Shown here one piece after another: positions 61,815-62,281 of a stretch of 62,281 bases of DNA (position 1 is the first letter of the stretch; every line of letters starts with the position of its first letter). This DNA comes from Rhizobium sp. ASV8 (GTDB lineage: Bacteria > Pseudomonadota > Alphaproteobacteria > Rhizobiales > Rhizobiaceae): positions 1-62,281 of the forward strand of contig NZ_JAELUG010000025.1 in NCBI RefSeq assembly GCF_016429255.1. The letters run 5' to 3'. The notes below the pieces were generated by a model. It did no database searches. It had not been told where the DNA came from and saw only the letters and a list, made by a program, of their open reading frames with translations. Made by a program: the position numbers and the translations under genes.

Positions 61815-62281
61815 TCAACTGGCGAATTTACTGTCCGCGCTCTTGAACGATACGACCTGCTCCAGCCCTGTTGGCTGGCGGTTGCGTACGGTGATCTCTC
61901 CGCCGAAACGCGTGACGATCTCACGCGCGATAGCCATGCCGAGACCGGCGCCGGGAAAGGATTTTTGCCTTGCAATGTCGATACGGAAGAAAGGTTCGAA
62001 GACCTGATTGAGCCGTTCCTCGGGAATGCCGGGGCCGGTGTCGATAATCCGGACCACAGCCCTGCTGCCGAGATGGGTGACCGTGACCAGCGCCGACTGG
62101 CCATGCGTGGCGGCGTTGATGAGAAGATTGCGCAACGCTCTGGTAACGGCCAGCGGCCCAGCACTGATCGTCGCGGGCTCCAATTCCCCGCTTTCGACAT
62201 TCATGTCGATTGCCTTGAGTTCGGCGACGATGTCCCCGACGATCGCATCGAGCCTGACCTGTTCGAGGCTGTCGCTGGAGA
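61815..62281 (-). CDS. Sensor histidine kinase, C-terminal ATPase part (partial)
   Basis: The last 154 residues of a two-component sensor kinase whose N-terminal sensor and dimerisation domains lie beyond the right edge. The HATPase_c domain is complete. The N box is ALRNLLINAATHG (Asn-Leu-Leu-Ile-Asn), the G1 box RIIDTGPGIPEERL, the F box FEPFFRID and the G2 box GAGLGMAIAREIVTRFGG. It ends SFKSADSKFAS. The frame is open to the edge with no internal stop. Signal and response-regulator partner cannot be told from this part. Confidence 0.9.
   Translation of the reverse strand, partial: SSDSLEQVRLDAIVGDIVAELKAIDMNVESGELEPATISAGPLAVTRALRNLLINAATHGQSALVTVTHLGSRAVVRIIDTGPGIPEERLNQVFEPFFRIDIARQKSFPGAGLGMAIAREIVTRFGGEITVRNRQPTGLEQVVSFKSADSKFAS

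Overview
The window is high-GC, tightly packed chromosomal or large-plasmid DNA. Its gene families point to an alphaproteobacterium of the Rhizobiales, most likely Rhizobium or a close relative: DUF992, DUF763, many LacI/LysR/GntR/MocR-controlled ABC uptake operons, a Csu-like spore-coat-U pilus locus, and an adenine deaminase beside an AzgA-type permease. This placement is inferred from gene content only. Both window edges cut genes: an IS30-family transposase on the left and a sensor histidine kinase on the right.

Layout. 0-4.1 kb: IS30-like end, a di-haem cytochrome c peroxidase, and a divergent secreted phosphoesterase/acid phosphatase. 4.7-8.9 kb: purine salvage unit (LacI regulator, adenine deaminase, NCS2 permease) with a LacI-type operator at its head. 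9.0-16.4 kb: LysR-controlled unit with a polyamine-type ABC importer, a two-component FMN monooxygenase and its flavin reductase; the two divergent arms carry the same promoter-proximal element. 16.5-30.8 kb: the most unusual region. An eight-gene operon (SDR, BMP-type ABC importer, two halves of a Tm-1-like protein, SRPBCC protein) lies divergent from a MocR-type regulator. It is followed by a cupin, a histidine-ammonia-lyase homologue lacking the Ala-Ser-Gly triad that forms the MIO cofactor, an ornithine cyclodeaminase homologue, a PhnD-like binding protein and a nucleoside deoxyribosyltransferase homologue. A 29-bp operator-like sequence occurs in front of both the eight-gene operon and the cupin.

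31-36.3 kb: class III cyclase, DUF992 secreted protein, peptidase T, a secreted glycine-rich repeat protein and a one-pass membrane protein. 36.6-42.6 kb: a spore-coat-U chaperone-usher locus (pilin, chaperone, usher, two-domain adhesin), preceded by an unrecognised DNA-binding-like protein and a 54-codon small ORF with a strong Shine-Dalgarno. 42.6-51.6 kb: a GGDEF diguanylate cyclase, small envelope proteins, a GNAT acetyltransferase, two overlapping esterase genes, DUF763, and an aminotransferase divergent from a YheO-type regulator. 52.2-59.9 kb: a GntR-controlled operon with a PLP-dependent sulfur-amino-acid-type lyase and a complete sugar-type ABC importer, convergent with an M24 peptidase. 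60.3-62.3 kb: an LTXXQ-like secreted protein, a hairpin-rich then AT-rich intergenic stretch, and the histidine kinase.

The strongest candidate for an undescribed system is the 16.5-30.8 kb MocR-linked locus. The evidence is shared operator sequence, tight operon spacing, and a lyase-fold enzyme whose other active-site residues are kept while the MIO triad is gone. No substrate can be named from sequence alone.
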